Assembly: GCA_903813345.2 (NCBI GenBank)
Contig: CAIIXF020000008.1
Location: forward strand, 24,662,822 to 24,726,821
Direction of reading: 5' to 3'
Source: Owenia fusiformis
Lineage: Eukaryota > Annelida > Polychaeta > Sabellida > Oweniidae
Length of the DNA: 64,000 bases
In this document: piece after piece, positions 24,361-36,909 of the stretch
How the letters are laid out: the number at the start of each line of letters is the position of its first letter
How positions within the stretch are numbered: position 1 is the stretch's first letter
The notes under the pieces: generated by a model
Seen by the model: only the letters and a program-made list of their open reading frames with translations
Databases searched by the model: none
Told to the model about the DNA's origin: nothing
Translations under genes and position numbers: made by a program

Positions 24361-24452
24361 TAATGCCTTGGTCACATTTGCTCACATTTCACTACGGCAC
24401 CCTGCCAATTGAGTATTTTGTTCAAAATTGAATACAATATTGAACAAAACAC
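24361..24452. repeat. Truncated copy of the 9301-9442 hairpin MITE
   Basis: It begins ATGCCTTGGTCACATTTGCT and keeps the 'gagtattttgttcaaaattgaatacaatattgaacaaaacactcaat' type inverted centre, but lacks the right arm. Confidence 0.7.
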
Positions 24453-27400
24453 TCAATATATTTGCAACACAAAATGAAATATTACACTGCACGCCCATGA
24501 ACATTTAATGGTTAAAACACACAAAAAAATTCCAAAATATCGAGAAGATTTTGTCCTGAAAGAAACCCCTGAATATATCCATCCCGCTCCCGGGAATTTT
24601 TCAAAAAATTGAAAAGTTTGAAGTTTGAAGTTTCCAATTTTGAAAGTTTAAAATTTTTTAAAAAGTTTAACTGTACAATTTCATCGTATTGAACTAAAGG
24701 AATATTATGAAAATGTTAATTATAAATTCTGCTATTGCTACAGGCCCATTTTGTCATTTGAAAAAGGTGAAAAAGGTGGAAAAGGTTTTATCTACCCCAA
24801 ACCCACTCAAGTATGAGAAACACCAGTTATCTACAGTGGTTTTGGATATAGGTTATATCCAAAACCTTCCAGTACATAACCCTTATATATTCAAAACAAA
24901 ATTCTACCATTCCACACATTAAAAACCATGCACCTTTTCACTCCCAATTCTAAACCAGAAATCAGCAACTCCTTGGAGTTGTGAATCCCAACGAACAAAA
25001 GATTCATGAATCTAAACATGTCATAATGTAATTTTGCGTAAGATATGAGAGACATATCAGAATTTTCACCAAATTAAGCATTTGGGTGGCCATTTAGAAG
25101 TACATGTATCAACAAAATCATATAGACCAGGGGGTTCGGGGTCAGGCTGAAAATTAAGGAATACATGTGAAATTAATATATGTTATGACTATACTACCAA
25201 AATTTCAAACATTAATATTTATTACTTTGGTTGAAAATGACATAAAATGTTCACAAAAATCCAGCCATTTTCAAAGCAACAGCCATCTTGAAATTTTTTT
25301 TGCATAAAACTATTCAACAATATACATACATCATTCTACCAAAAATGGAAAAAATCTGTCTACGAGTATTTGGGTTATCTTCTGGATGGACAGCTTGACT
25401 GGCTGACTGACTGATAGATAGACAGATGGAGGGCTTCACTATATCCCTGTCAAGCTTTGTTTGTTGGGATAATAAGGCTAGCCACACCCATATCTCACAA
25501 ATAGCAAAATTCTGAAAACCTTATAGAGCAAGCAGTTGACATGGACATGAGATGGCATATTATCATTTTCGACCTCATTTTCAGAACTTTTGAAAAATAT
25601 GCCTCAATTTTCTCAGGAGGGGATTTTCAAAAATGATCCATGTTGTCAGAAAAAACTAATATAGGCAAAACAGATGAAATCAAGATTTATCTGTATGATC
25701 ACCTTCCATGCAACTGATCGCAATATAGCCCCGGAGGGTGCAATAAATATTATCCCATGTCTTATCTTCATAAAATACTTAAAGTTGTACTCAAACCATT
25801 TTACTCAATTAATGCTATCTTACCGAATAAAAGCCACACTTTACGATGGTGAACCATCAACAATTCCAAAAATTCATTTTATCATGATATCAGGGATATA
25901 AAGTCAGCACTAGTCTGTTTTCGCGGCAAAACTGATTTCATTTTCAGAGCAGAAATTTTACATCACGTGACATGATGTGTGTGGTTGAAACAATTTGCCG
26001 CGAGTTATTCACTCTTATGTTGAGCCAATTATTGCATGATTGAGGCTATTCTCATCAATTTTGAAAAGGGTATAATATCACTTGCAATTGAGTGGGGCTG
26101 AAACGCTATTGAAAGCATGTAAGTTATACAAACTTACCCAAACTTACCCAATGTTAACCCAAATTATTGGGTTAACATTTTCAGTTATCAATATACGGTT
26201 TCACAAAAACATTTCAATTAATTCCTTGAATATGTAATGAATAATATTGCAGGGCCCTTTCCTCAAGAATTTCTTTTTGTGAAGTTCAATCAATTAAAAA
26301 TATCTATTTGGCTATTGGAAGTGTGCGAATGTGAAACTCATGTTTATTTCCACTTTGATTCAGCCTTTATGGTAGTTTGCAACAACTTTTCAATTTAGCG
26401 CCAGAATAACTTGACACACGGTACGTCATGGTCAGGTGACCTTAAAAAGTGCGCAAAAATAACAACATTTCAGAGGTTGACAGTCTTATCTTAATAAATC
26501 GTGTTGTGTGGGAAAATGTCACAAGCTTTGTAGTCAACATAACAAAAGGGATGCTATTTGGGCTAAAAACAAGATAATAAGAGATTCTTTAATTGGTTTA
26601 AGTACAACTTTAAAGCTTTTGTAAAAGAAAACAGAAGGCATATCTTCAAGGGCAACAGGTAGAGTAAGCTGAGTAGAGCAAGCTGAGTATTTATACCATT
26701 TAAACATGCTACCAAAGACCCATAATACATATATAACATAGCATGGCCTACTGTACCATCATTGTTCAGTGCCTTATTAACCGTGGGTTGATCATGTGAT
26801 TTTAATCTCCTGCTCTCAGTATCACCTATAGAAAGAGTATTATACAGAGTAATTCAAACAGGTTGCAGTTAGCCTTCAACTCTATGTCTACAAAAATCAC
26901 TACCCAGAAACACAATACTCAGACAAATAATTCACTACAATCTTTCTAATTCAAATTCAACAAGAAAAAGAACAGTAACTCCCTGGAGTAGCAAATCCCA
27001 GTGAACATAAACTATTTCATCAAATCCTAAGACATTTTGGACATAACATGCAAGTAGTACAGAAGCATTATCTCCTTTCTGGCAAAACCTACACAAAATG
27101 TGAAATGTCAATGGGTAAAAAGTGAAACATATGAAAATATTTCACAAGTGTTTAAGGTTGAGAAAATCATTAAGTTTGGTTGATAATCCTGGGATTATCT
27201 ATAATTACAAGGCATACTGAACTCAATGAGAATTGTTCATTAGCAGTTGAGACACTATTCTGTCATTTACCTTTATGATTCTTACTGTCTAGAACCAATA
27301 GACACAGGATCTCAACGTTTTTCAACAAACCTTCATGCAATTTGGATCAAAGACTACTGGTATTTGCATTTTCAGAAAAAATCCCATTGAGAAATGGTGT

Positions 27401-28021
27401 CTATTTTGAATTCAGCATTCCTTCTTGACAAGTGAGGTGTATCTGACCTGACATGCACCAAAGTACATAATGTATTATGATTATTACTTCCTTTTATTAG
27501 ATTCTATGCTTCCGAAGTCAAGAGGTTTGTAATAAAGCATGTTGAATTATCAATTTATTAGAAACTGTCTAGCATAATATTCCGCAGTAATAACATGAAT
27601 GCAGGTATTTGGAATCAAATTTAATATCATGGTGATCCTCTATGAGAGGTTCCATTAGCAGGAAATGATTTCACATTCATTTAAGTCCTACTTTAATAAT
27701 ATGGGGCCCGTTTTTGTACCGTTTGTAGTAACGAATGTTCGTAAGTCCATTGTTAAATTTGCCAATTATTGGCCACTAGAGATCACATAATAAAAGAATT
27801 CTCGAGAAATTTTTCTATTTTCAATCAATATTAAAACTTAAGACTATTCACCTCACCTAAATATACAAGGCATCAACATGACGAAATGTCACCACCAAGT
27901 TGCTCCCAATATTATTAGTTCAATCTTAAGTCAGATTTGAATTTCTGCGAACTTGTAGATGATTTTGAAAATAAAGTGTCAATTTGAAGCAAGTTGAAAA
28001 AAGACCTCTTTTGAACCTGAG
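24453..28021. other. Gene-free stretch; presumed intron of the Syt14-like gene
   Basis: Contains scattered repeat termini, for example the 'gactggctgactgactgatagatagacagatgg' microsatellite (25395-25430) and its 'atatccctgtcaagctt' tail. No coding exon on either strand can be supported. If the Syt14-like transcript runs leftward from 28437, this lies in its next intron. Confidence 0.4.
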
Positions 28022-28410
28022 ATACCCTTTGCATTTGCGACTTCGCTTCTAAAAAGAGAGCTTCATCTTCACTCTTTCAGTTTTCAATAAATCTCTGAAC
28101 TCACCGAGCGAATCAGAGTTCATCGTCGAAATACGGACGACTTTCTATGTACAGCCATTTTCTTTGAAGTAATCGCATAGTCTAAATCTAAAGTCAGAAC
28201 TTCTGAAAATGTGTAGATGATTTTCAAAAAACTGAAGTCAGTCTAAACAATATTTTAAAGTTATTGGAAGTTTTAAGAATTTGTTACAGACGCCAACCAC
28301 CGATCGCCAACCGCTGATCACCAACCACCGATCGTCAACCGCTGCCACAAAAAACGGAGACCATAACAATATGTCACCACTTTTTGGTGGTGACATAATA
28401 AAATACTCTG
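28022..28410 (-). repeat. Dispersed repeat, copy 2 of the promoter-bearing family plus hairpin terminus
   Basis: On the minus strand 28022-28120 matches 1235-1335 (same donor-like GTGAGTTCA and the AAGCTCTC block). To its right, 28280-28395 carries the 'ggcgatcggtggttgg' low-complexity part and a terminal hairpin (ATGTCACCAC...GTGGTGACAT). The same parts open the tandem array at 43534. Confidence 0.6.
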
Positions 28411-28436
28411 AGCAACAAAGACCTATTTTTACTTAC

Positions 28437-28601
28437 CCAATTTATCTGACTTGTTGATACCTTTCTTTGGGGGCTCTGTTATACATGGGAACCCTCCACA
28501 GTTAACGAAGCACAGCTTCTTGTTGAGGTACAGGAAAAACAAGATGATGATGATCAGGAACAGGAGGACTGCACCAAAAAAGGCATATGCCTCAATGGGA
28601 A
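28437..28601 (-). CDS. Syt14: Synaptotagmin-14/16-like, transmembrane exon
   Basis: On the minus strand a 165-bp exon (phase 1 at both ends) is bounded by an acceptor (ATTTCCAG) and a perfect donor (GTAAGT). It encodes 54 residues: an acidic start (P-I-E-A), a hydrophobic membrane span of about 20 residues, then the juxtamembrane motif F-L-Y-L-N-K-K-L-C-F-V-N-C-G-G-F-P. From memory, human SYT14 has F-L-Y-I-N-K-K-F-C-F-E-N-V-G-G-F-P at the same place, which is diagnostic of the SYT14/16 (Strep14) branch. In this family the two C-terminal C2 domains lack most calcium ligands and the protein acts in membrane traffic. The C2 exons would lie to the left and were not found in the window. SYT14 and SYT16 share this segment, so the call is to the pair. 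Confidence 0.88.
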
Positions 28602-31600
28602 CTGGAAATTAAAAAAAAGAATGATGTTCACACTCATGGAATCACAGGAGAAACTAAACTTTAGAAACGTTTAAAGTACATACATCTTTCAAATATTTAC
28701 TTAGCTTCACAATAATACTGTGGGAATAAGAGAACACAGGTGCATTGCCATTTCCCAGGATCTTCACTTTTAAATACAACCACTCATCAAAAATGCTGAT
28801 CTTTACCAGGTCCTTTAAAATGCTTTTAAAATATAAGTAATCAATTAGAAAATTAATAATATTCTGTATTTTACTTCACCTCCCTTGAAGCTTTCACACA
28901 TAAATTTGGCCTAGTGCTTCCTTAATCTAGCTTAATAATAAACTAATAATTATAATTAACAAACAATCAACCTCATAAATCAACATGCATAAAAATGTTG
29001 AAGAATTGTTAAGTGCATACTTTCACATTTTTTATGGTAAATGGTGGCCATTTTAAAATTCAGCTGCCATCTAGAAAATTCTTTATCAAACAGAGGTACT
29101 GTGTCTCAAGGCATAATCATATAAAATTTGATCCAATTCTGTTCACCAGTATTTCAGTTATCAAAGATTACATTTTTTATGAAAAATGGCCGCCATTTTG
29201 ATATTTAGCAGCCATTTTGAAATTCTCTTCTTCAGCGTAGCTCTATGGTCTCTAGGCATCAGCATATAAAACTTTAACCCCGTCAACTAATATTTGGGTT
29301 ATCAATGACCTCAACCTCAGCCCATGTGGGTCCAAATGCTTCAATATTTTCCAAAGTATTATGTTAAATTGTATTCTTTATGTTACACCTAAAAATTATT
29401 CATTTTGTTTATGGGGAAATCATAATGGAGAGTGCACTAGATCCTTTCCTTTGTATAACTACAATATTGAGAGGTCTAGGAAAATGTAGAATATGCTATT
29501 CAATGTTCCAATACAACTAGGTTCGGAAAGATATTTTATTTCATTCTCAAGAATTGGTAGAAAGGAATAAAAAAACAATGGCACTAAAAAACGAAAAATG
29601 ATAACAAAAACAGTTACATGTATATAAAATATATACATGTATAAATAATTTTTGCATTAAATCGTTGTCAATCAGTCAACATTACATAAAGGACTGTATT
29701 TTTACAGAATGTTTTCAATAATTGGTTTAAGAGAAAAACATTGTTAATTTCAGTTCACCATATTGATACCTATCCTTTGAATCAATCTGTCAACCAGTAT
29801 TATTAGTTATAGACCGACACACAAATGGACAAACAGCTTTTGTATATCCCCCTCGAACTTCATTCTGCGGGATAATTTTGTTCATTAAGAATCAATTAAT
29901 TATTGTTAATAATCATAAACAAAACATTAGCTAACTGATAATGTATATTCACCATGAAACACCTTATGGTGTAAGTGTACCATCTGTATGTTTTTACTCC
30001 TTTCTAATTCCTTTGAAAATATCCTGGAAGTCAAAATTCAAGAAACTTAACAAATTCCAAAATGTTTTAGCTGTAGAAAATTACATGTAAATACTGTTCA
30101 TATCACAAAAAATGTTTCCTTTATTCCTTTATTATGTTATTCACTGAAGATCATCATCCATAATTTTACACTTATTACACTTGGCATTTCTATGATCAAT
30201 TCATTTCAAACTTAGTCAATAATAAAGATATTAAATCTAGGATAGCAGATGTTGAAATCTGGCACAGAACATGTTTACCATAGAAAACTCATTTCTAAAG
30301 CTGTATCAGTTGTTAATTCAATTTGTAGATGATATACACTTGGAGCTGTAGACGGATGCTTCTGTTTTTATGACATTCCTCTCAGGCCAGGTCTCAACCC
30401 ATCTATATCCTTCTTATGTTGTTTATTTTCTCAATTATGTACAATATCATACTTTACACAATAACATGTAAACTTATAATATTTCACAAATCATTGTAAA
30501 TACCATTATGTGGCACCTAATACTCCCTCTTGGGGGTAATAGCCACTACAACCCGTATCTTACATTGATTTTAATAAAAAATATATATATATATAACCAT
30601 TCTATGATGGACTAAATATCTAGCAAACTGATTAGCCATTTTAATATTCTGTATTTTTTGTGCCATTTGACATCCTTGCATCATTAATATCAAATATCAT
30701 CTAATAAGTTCATTATGAAACCATAATGCACTGTGATGACATCACTCTTTTACCAATGTAGCAGGACTGTTTCATACATTTATATTTTTATGAATTTCAT
30801 ATTGATCAATCCCCATTTATATAATAGTTTTCATTTTAACAGGTCCCTTTATTACTTATGCACCAGTACTGCAGTGTTCAACATATTTAAAGTAGAATAG
30901 CGGTAAATCGGGAATAATTCCTTCAGAAAACTCCAAAATAAATCGTTGGAACCTTAAACTTGTCCTGGAGATTGGCTTACTTTTGTTAAAATAGCGGAGT
31001 CTGAAAAAATCAATCTACGAAAGAAGTTTCAGTTTTGATCGACTGCAAGAGCAAAATTCAAAGTTGAGCCTCAGCTAATATAAAAGGTTTTCATGTATGA
31101 TATTATTACCACCTTGCCGGGCCAGTTCTAGGGGTTTTAGTGCTAGTTTAGAAGGCATTCATTTTACTATATCGACCTGAGAAATGTGTGTGACGTCATA
31201 GTGGTGGTCCATATGGATACTATATAATACTAATAACGTCATTTCTGCGAGATTTCACTATATTGCCCTTAGAAATGACGTTATTGTACTATTAACATCA
31301 TTTTAACTAATTTTGCTTTTGACCTATTTTTAATTACATCACCTGGTGACAGTCAATTTTCCCACGAAAATGCCAAAAGGCTATTGTAAGTTGATGGACT
31401 TAAATTGCAAGCCACAGAAAAGTATGTAGATAGTTGTTTAATCGTATAAATATTATGAATATTCTTCCTTTAATCAAGCCATTTGTATGTGTTTTGTATT
31501 ATTCACCTTCACCATCCACTTGCGGATCCCCCTTAGGTATGCCTCAAAAAAACTTTTGAGCCTTAATATTTTTTAGGGCCTCAATTAATGGGCCTTTTCG

Positions 31601-31640
31601 GCATACCTTGGCCTGTTTTGCTTTATTAGGCCAAATTATA
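28602..31640 (-). other. Presumed first intron of the Syt14-like gene, right of the TM exon
   Basis: AT-rich and gene-free. 29410-29880 is a family-A repeat copy (same orientation as 1610-2060) with its microsatellite tail. 31185-31290 contains TGACGTCA and an inverted pair (AACGTCATTTCT / AGAAATGACGTT). 31530-31620 is a small hairpin element (GGTATGCC...GGCATACC). Confidence 0.5.
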
Positions 31641-31655
31641 AAAAAAAGATGGGCC

Positions 31656-31870
31656 TTAAGGTGCCGTGGTACTTAACAGGAAATGACAAAACAGGAAGTG
31701 ACGACAAAACATGTGGCATTTTTAGACAATTTTTGAACAAAGATAACAGAGTTCTGTTTTAACCTCCAGTCAATTCAAATAGTTCCACATATCATTTACA
31801 TGACCAGGATCACCATGTATATGGTCAGAATGACACTAAAAATGATGAAATAACTTTTTCAGCCAACTCT
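31656..31870. repeat. Uninterrupted copy of a repeat ('empty-site' reference)
   Basis: It starts TTAAGGTGCCGTGGTACTTA and runs to 'gaaataactttttcagcc'. The second copy (32167-33505) matches it except where two transposons have inserted, so this copy shows the sequence before both insertions. Confidence 0.85.
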
Positions 31871-32187
31871 ACTCTCATGTTGCTTAACTATTTCAAAATT
31901 CCTCATACTTGTCATTTATGGAGGGAGTATTGCAGTATTAATGCTTCATTCTAAATCCATTTTAGATGCCAATAAATCTTCTTCTGCAGGCATATCATTA
32001 TCCGAGGGCGCATTAATTCAATATGTATATTTTATATTTCAAGGCTTAGCAAAGTTAGATGATGTCAGTCCATCAAGAGATGGCTCAGTGTTGATACACA
32101 GAGTATGTCATTTGGGTTATTCATTTGTAATCAACAGTGATACTGAATTCACAAGTCAGTCCAGTATTAAGGTGCCATGATACTTAA

Positions 32188-32946
32188 AGGTTGAATAAAT
32201 AGTGCAGAGACGTATCCAACGATCATGGTCCTGGTGTCAAAATATATCGAATTTTGAATATTTCATCAAGGCTAACATCTATTTTCATTAGCTACAAAGA
32301 AAACCCCCGAACGTACCTAATTTCTGCCGATATTCACAATCACTGGCATCCTAAATCCCCGGGAATCTTCTCCCGACATCGACAGAAAAAATGGCTCACG
32401 TACCTTTTAAATTTAATGATTTCCCGGTTATATTGTCATTGGATTCCAGCCACGTTTTCACCTAACGTTCTGTCCAACATTCTGTTTCCTTTATACCATG
32501 CGCGTTTCAAGAAGACCTTGAATATGGGCAGATTTGAGGTGTTTTAGTCTTAGATTTTTTTGATTTTTCTTCGTCAGTGGATCAGATTAACTGCAAGAGT
32601 CGCCGGTAATAGACCGTCAACGGCGGTCATATCGTGTACCATGCATACGGTTATATCAGACAACCACGGTTATACTGTAACATGCTGTCTTACCTATCTC
32701 AGCTGCAGCAAGAATTTTAAATGGCGGAGATTTAGAAATGTTTCAAAAAACAAATTGCGGGACGTCCAACCTTTCAATTGCTTATTTAGAAGTCTATTTG
32801 CAAGTCTGATTGGTGGTATTCGTCGACAAGTGCATATATTTTAAGAAAATAGGTATGGCGAAGAAGACATTAGGCCAAACGTTGCACTAATAGCTCGGGA
32901 AAGATAAAATGACTCCCAAATTTCTTCTATAGTCTTTATTCAACCT
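32188..32946. mobile_element. TTAA-specific non-autonomous transposon, 759 bp
   Basis: Perfect TIR AGGTTGAATAAA at the left and its inverted copy at the right, flanked by TTAA at 32184-32187 and 32947-32950. The uninterrupted copy has a single TTAA (31673-31676) at that point, proving the boundaries. TTAA duplication points to piggyBac or Kolobok superfamilies. The interior is richer in G+C than its surroundings but shows no transposase. Confidence 0.88.
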
Positions 32947-33046
32947 TTAACAGGAAATGACAAAACAGGAAGTGACAAAAAATTCTGCATTTTTAAAAAA
33001 ATTTTGAACAAAGATAACAGAGTTCTGTTTTGACCTCCAGTCAATT

Positions 33047-33411
33047 ACTCAGATGCGAGTAGGTAGTTACCAGTTTCGCCACCAGGTGGCTGATTCGGGG
33101 GAAATAACATGGCAGGGTATTACAAAATTCCCTTAAACTTAAATATTCATCAGTTCTAGTGGTTCAATTTTCATATCAGTCTTATGTATCTAATAGTTAT
33201 GCAAATTAAAATATGTCCAGTAAAAGAAAATATTATCTGCCCAACACAAGAAAAGATATTTCACTTTTTGTGGTTTTACAACATGGGGTCTATGGGGAAT
33301 CTCCCCGACCTAGAAGTCACATTTTCAAAGAAAATTACAATTTCAAAGTTGATAAACTCTTTTCAAAACCACATTTCGTAAATCAAGATTATCTCTACTC
33401 GCATCTAGGAT
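33047..33411. mobile_element. MITE with ATT target duplication, 365 bp
   Basis: The termini contain AGATGCGAGTAG and its inverted copy. It is flanked by ATT at 33044-33046 and 33412-33414, where the uninterrupted paralogue has one ATT (31773-31775). Copies: 7211-7570 (inverted) and a fragment near 19750-19850. A 3-bp duplication fits Harbinger- or Zator/CACTA-like integration; the superfamily is not certain. Confidence 0.88.
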
Positions 33412-33507
33412 ATTCAAATAGTTCCACATATAATTTACATGACCAGGATCACAATATGCATGGTCAGAATGACCCTAAACATAATGAAATAACCTATTCA
33501 GCCCTTT

Positions 33508-34207
33508 GAAAATGTGACTGAAAAATAGCTAAAAGTATATATCAGCAATTTTTTCAAAATGTTGGACCTATTTACTCAAAAGAGGATCTTCTTTTTCTGA
33601 TTTTTATTTTATAAAAAGATTATTCAACAAGGGGTCTAAAAGTTCTTCAAAAGTATAATGGTATTGAAAGTCTAGTTTTAAAGATACCAATTTTCAATGA
33701 CCAAAATTATGCTGAAAATAATGGATAGCACGAGTTTTCCCTATGGGAAAATAACATGGGATATGTGGTTTTTAACTCTAGCGCATTTCAATACCCATCC
33801 CATTTTCAGAAATTGTTAATATAGTGCATAAGAAATTTTTGATATGTTTAAATTGAGAAAAACAAGATCCTCTTTTCAGAAAATAAGCCTAACATTTAAA
33901 AGAAAAGTGCCAAGGTGGGGTCCTAAACCGTAATTTTCCAGAGAGTTGGATTGCTATTTTACTCTCATGGAGACATAACTTGAAAGAAAACATATTGTTT
34001 TAATAAAAACTACTTTATTTATGCCCAGAAAGTACTCATGGTGAAAGAAATGACTGTCTAAAATAACTTGCCATACTGCACATGGACCTTTTCAAAGATT
34101 GTATCATTTAGAGCAATATATTAGGCACATTTTCTGAAAAATTCAAAAGATTCTGTTCAGTGACCTTTCCTAGCTCCTACTTTTAGCTATTTTTCAGTCA
34201 CATTTTC
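33508..34207. mobile_element. Inverted-repeat element, about 700 bp
   Basis: A TIR of about 30 bp (beginning GAAAATGTGACTGAAAAATA) is repeated inverted at 34178-34207. The target duplication is not clear. Non-coding. Confidence 0.75.
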
Positions 34208-35028
34208 ATTTTCAAGTGCCTTTGACATCCTCCCATCCAATCCAATTCAAGATACTCATTATTAGTTTGGTTGATCAACAATTTCTTCAATAGTTTTTAA
34301 ATGTGAAACCATTTGAATTGTCACGGAGGATTTCAAATGAACCATCAATGTATTGACAGACATAGATAGACGGATGAAAAGAAAGATGGATGGACGGATG
34401 GACAGACAGACAGGCAGATGGACAGACAAGTGGGTGATGACAATAGCCAACACCATTTGGGCTAATACTAATCCAATACTCTTATGGAAATCATAAAACA
34501 ATAATTTTAAAGATAAGTATGTCTACACAGTCACTGCCTCTTTAAAGGAGTTACCCTATGATGTCAATGCAATGATTTATTGTAATCTTAAAGCACTTGA
34601 TCTTCATCTTAAACAAATGAAGTATTAAATCACAAACCCACTCACAATCAAAATACTTTATTAAAATGTTATTATTTCATTTTTTGAATTAAGAAGAGTA
34701 AAATCAAGAATGCTAAGTTAAATGGTTAAAGGACCACGAGTTGTTTGTAGAATGAATCTGGGGAGCTTTTTCATGCATTTCGCTTGTGTTTTTCATCTAA
34801 AAAACATTGATACACTTTAAAACATTTAATTGACTAAAAGATTGCACCATGTAATCCTAAAAAATATTTCTCATTTTCAAGGATTATCTATGGATTAACA
34901 CCCAGATATTGTTATTTTTCAAACTTCAGAGGACTTGGAATCGTTATTACAATCACTTTTGAATAACATTAATGCTGTTTTCAATAGGTTTCATGTATGC
35001 CAATAATTTCTCTAATTGTGAAGATCAC
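34208..35028. other. Gene-free stretch with GACA/GATG microsatellite
   Basis: 34355-34440 is a degenerate (GATG/GACA)n microsatellite of the kind that ends several repeat families here. The rest shows nothing recognisable. Confidence 0.45.
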
Positions 35029-35839
35029 ACATCCTAGTTTTCTGCATGAGAAAAATGCAAATTCTGCACAGAAATTCTGCATGAAAAAGCCAAATTCTGC
35101 ACAAAATTCTGCATGAAATCTAAAATTCTGCACCAAATTCTGCACGGGGAAAAGTGAAATTTTGTGGTTCAAGTATGTGCAAAAAATGAAATTCTTGCTA
35201 AAATCAATAATTTTTTCCAAAAAATTAATAATTCAAAATTCTTGAACTCCACTCATGCTGCTTTCTTCAGCGATAATGGACAACTGCAGTAATAAGTTAA
35301 TAACACCAGATGCAATTTTAATCAATTAGCGACAAAACTTACCAAATGCTCACTTGTGAACTATCACGAAATTCGAAGTATCACGAAATTCCAGATCAAT
35401 ATGCAGGGAATTCAGATGTCGTTTATTTATATATGACGAAGTAAAACGCAAGAAGAAGCATGATTTATTGCGTTAGAATACAAAAGAATACAATATTAGA
35501 CATATTATTGCAAAACTATTACGAGGGACAGTCATCGGTTTCAAATTTCGTGATTATGTTAGACGCAGTCTTACCTCTAAGTGCAAAGGCGGAAGTTCGA
35601 GAATTTAAAACAGATTTCAGATTTCTTCTTGAAAATCTGACAAAACACAAGTATCTGACAACAAACGAGTGGAGTCTTTGGGTGTTTAGGTGAGTGACAA
35701 ATATGAGATGAAATGGTTGACTGGAAAAATCATGTTTTCCGCGAAATTCCGTGCCAAAACAAAAATTCTGCCAAAAAAATGAAAATGCAAATTTCTGCGG
35801 TTTTTCTGCGGCGACGCGGAATCACGGAATACTAGGATG
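35029..35839. repeat. Element bounded by CATCCTAGTNTTC ends with 'attctgca' core repeats
   Basis: The left end 'catcctagttttctg' and the right end (inverted 'catcctagtattccg') enclose a series of 15-25 bp 'aaattctgca(c/t)' repeats (35050-35150). A 77-codon frame at 35460-35693 is followed by a donor-like GTGAGT but has no recognised domain. I leave it uncalled. Confidence 0.45.
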
Positions 35840-36909
35840 AGTGGAAGATGGTACTCCTTCCTTTATTCCAAGAATTTTCTCTTTGAGGAATTTCCAATAG
35901 TAATCCAATGGTGTAGTTCCAAGCAGATTTTGCGATAACAGGAAAGTTAATCATTAATACATACCTCATTGGCTTGTGATATAAACCAAAACAACCCAAT
36001 GGTGTGAAGTTTGAAAAATAACAATATCTGGTAATCCACGAAAGTGAGAAATATTTCTTGTGATTATATGGTGCAATCTTATAGTCAATAAAATGTTTTA
36101 AAGTGTATTGATGTTTTTTAAATGAAAAACACAAGCAAAATGCATGAAAAAACTACCCCGATTCATTCTACAAACAACTCGCGGTCCTTTTGTGAATATT
36201 TAACTAAAACATTCAATAATTCATTATAAAAATAAAGCATATAATCAACAACCTGAAATTTCAAAGGACAAAAACATAAATAAAGCAGCATACATAACAT
36301 ATCTATGCTCTAAAAGAGTTACAAGCCATAATAAAGGTATGATATTTTCTTCACTTATACTGTTATTATACTGTCAATGACCACTACATCAATTACTTCA
36401 AGTAATATAACTGTAATAATTAGAAAACGGAGTAGCATATCCTAACGAACACTTTAACATATAAATAGGTATTTGTCACAATGTAATATTTACCATCTAC
36501 TCTTCCCTTGAAATATAATCAGTAGATATTAAAATACATACATTAGAGATATATCAGAATTTCCACCGATTTAAGCATTTTGGTGACCATTTAAGAGTTT
36601 CAAAGCCACAAATAATCAAGACAATATATTTTAAATCTAATAAAGTATCATGTCAACATACTTTAAAGAAATCTCTAAGTAACAGCGAATTCCTGTTAGG
36701 CAGCCATTTTGAATTTTCTGAGGCACAAATCAGAAAAAACAATACAATAATTGTGATCTACCCCATATTTCCTTCAATTTGAGTATAATATAGCCATACT
36801 TTGAAGAGATCAGAAAATTATTGCGAAATCCTATATAAGTTGGCCATTTTGAATTTTACGAGGCTCAAATCAGAATAAGCCACAGGAAGAACAGAATCGC
36901 ACCTTTGAA
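35840..36909. other. Gene-free stretch, presumed intron
   Basis: Holds fragments of the unit found in the 162-bp array (for example 36540-36600 and 36700-36860, spaced irregularly) but no exon. Confidence 0.4.

Larger units (their letters stand above)
32167..33505. repeat. Second copy of the repeat, split by two insertions
   Basis: Segments 32167-32187, 32947-33046 and 33412-33505 align in order with 31656-31870. The two gaps are filled by elements with distinct TIRs and target duplications (TTAA and ATT). A third inverted-repeat element begins at the right edge (33508). Confidence 0.85.

Noticed and set aside
1-28436. Syt14 C2-domain exons on the minus strand
   Set aside because: I looked for C2-like coding blocks between splice signals and found none that could be supported. 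They probably lie beyond the left edge.
31656-33505. The two direct repeats as LTRs of a retrotransposon
   Set aside because: No TG...CA ends, primer-binding site, polypurine tract or gag/pol. The length difference is explained by two inserted DNA elements.
35460-35693. 77-codon open frame followed by a GTGAGT donor as a coding exon
   Set aside because: It lies inside an inverted-repeat element. No family is recognised and no partner exon was found.
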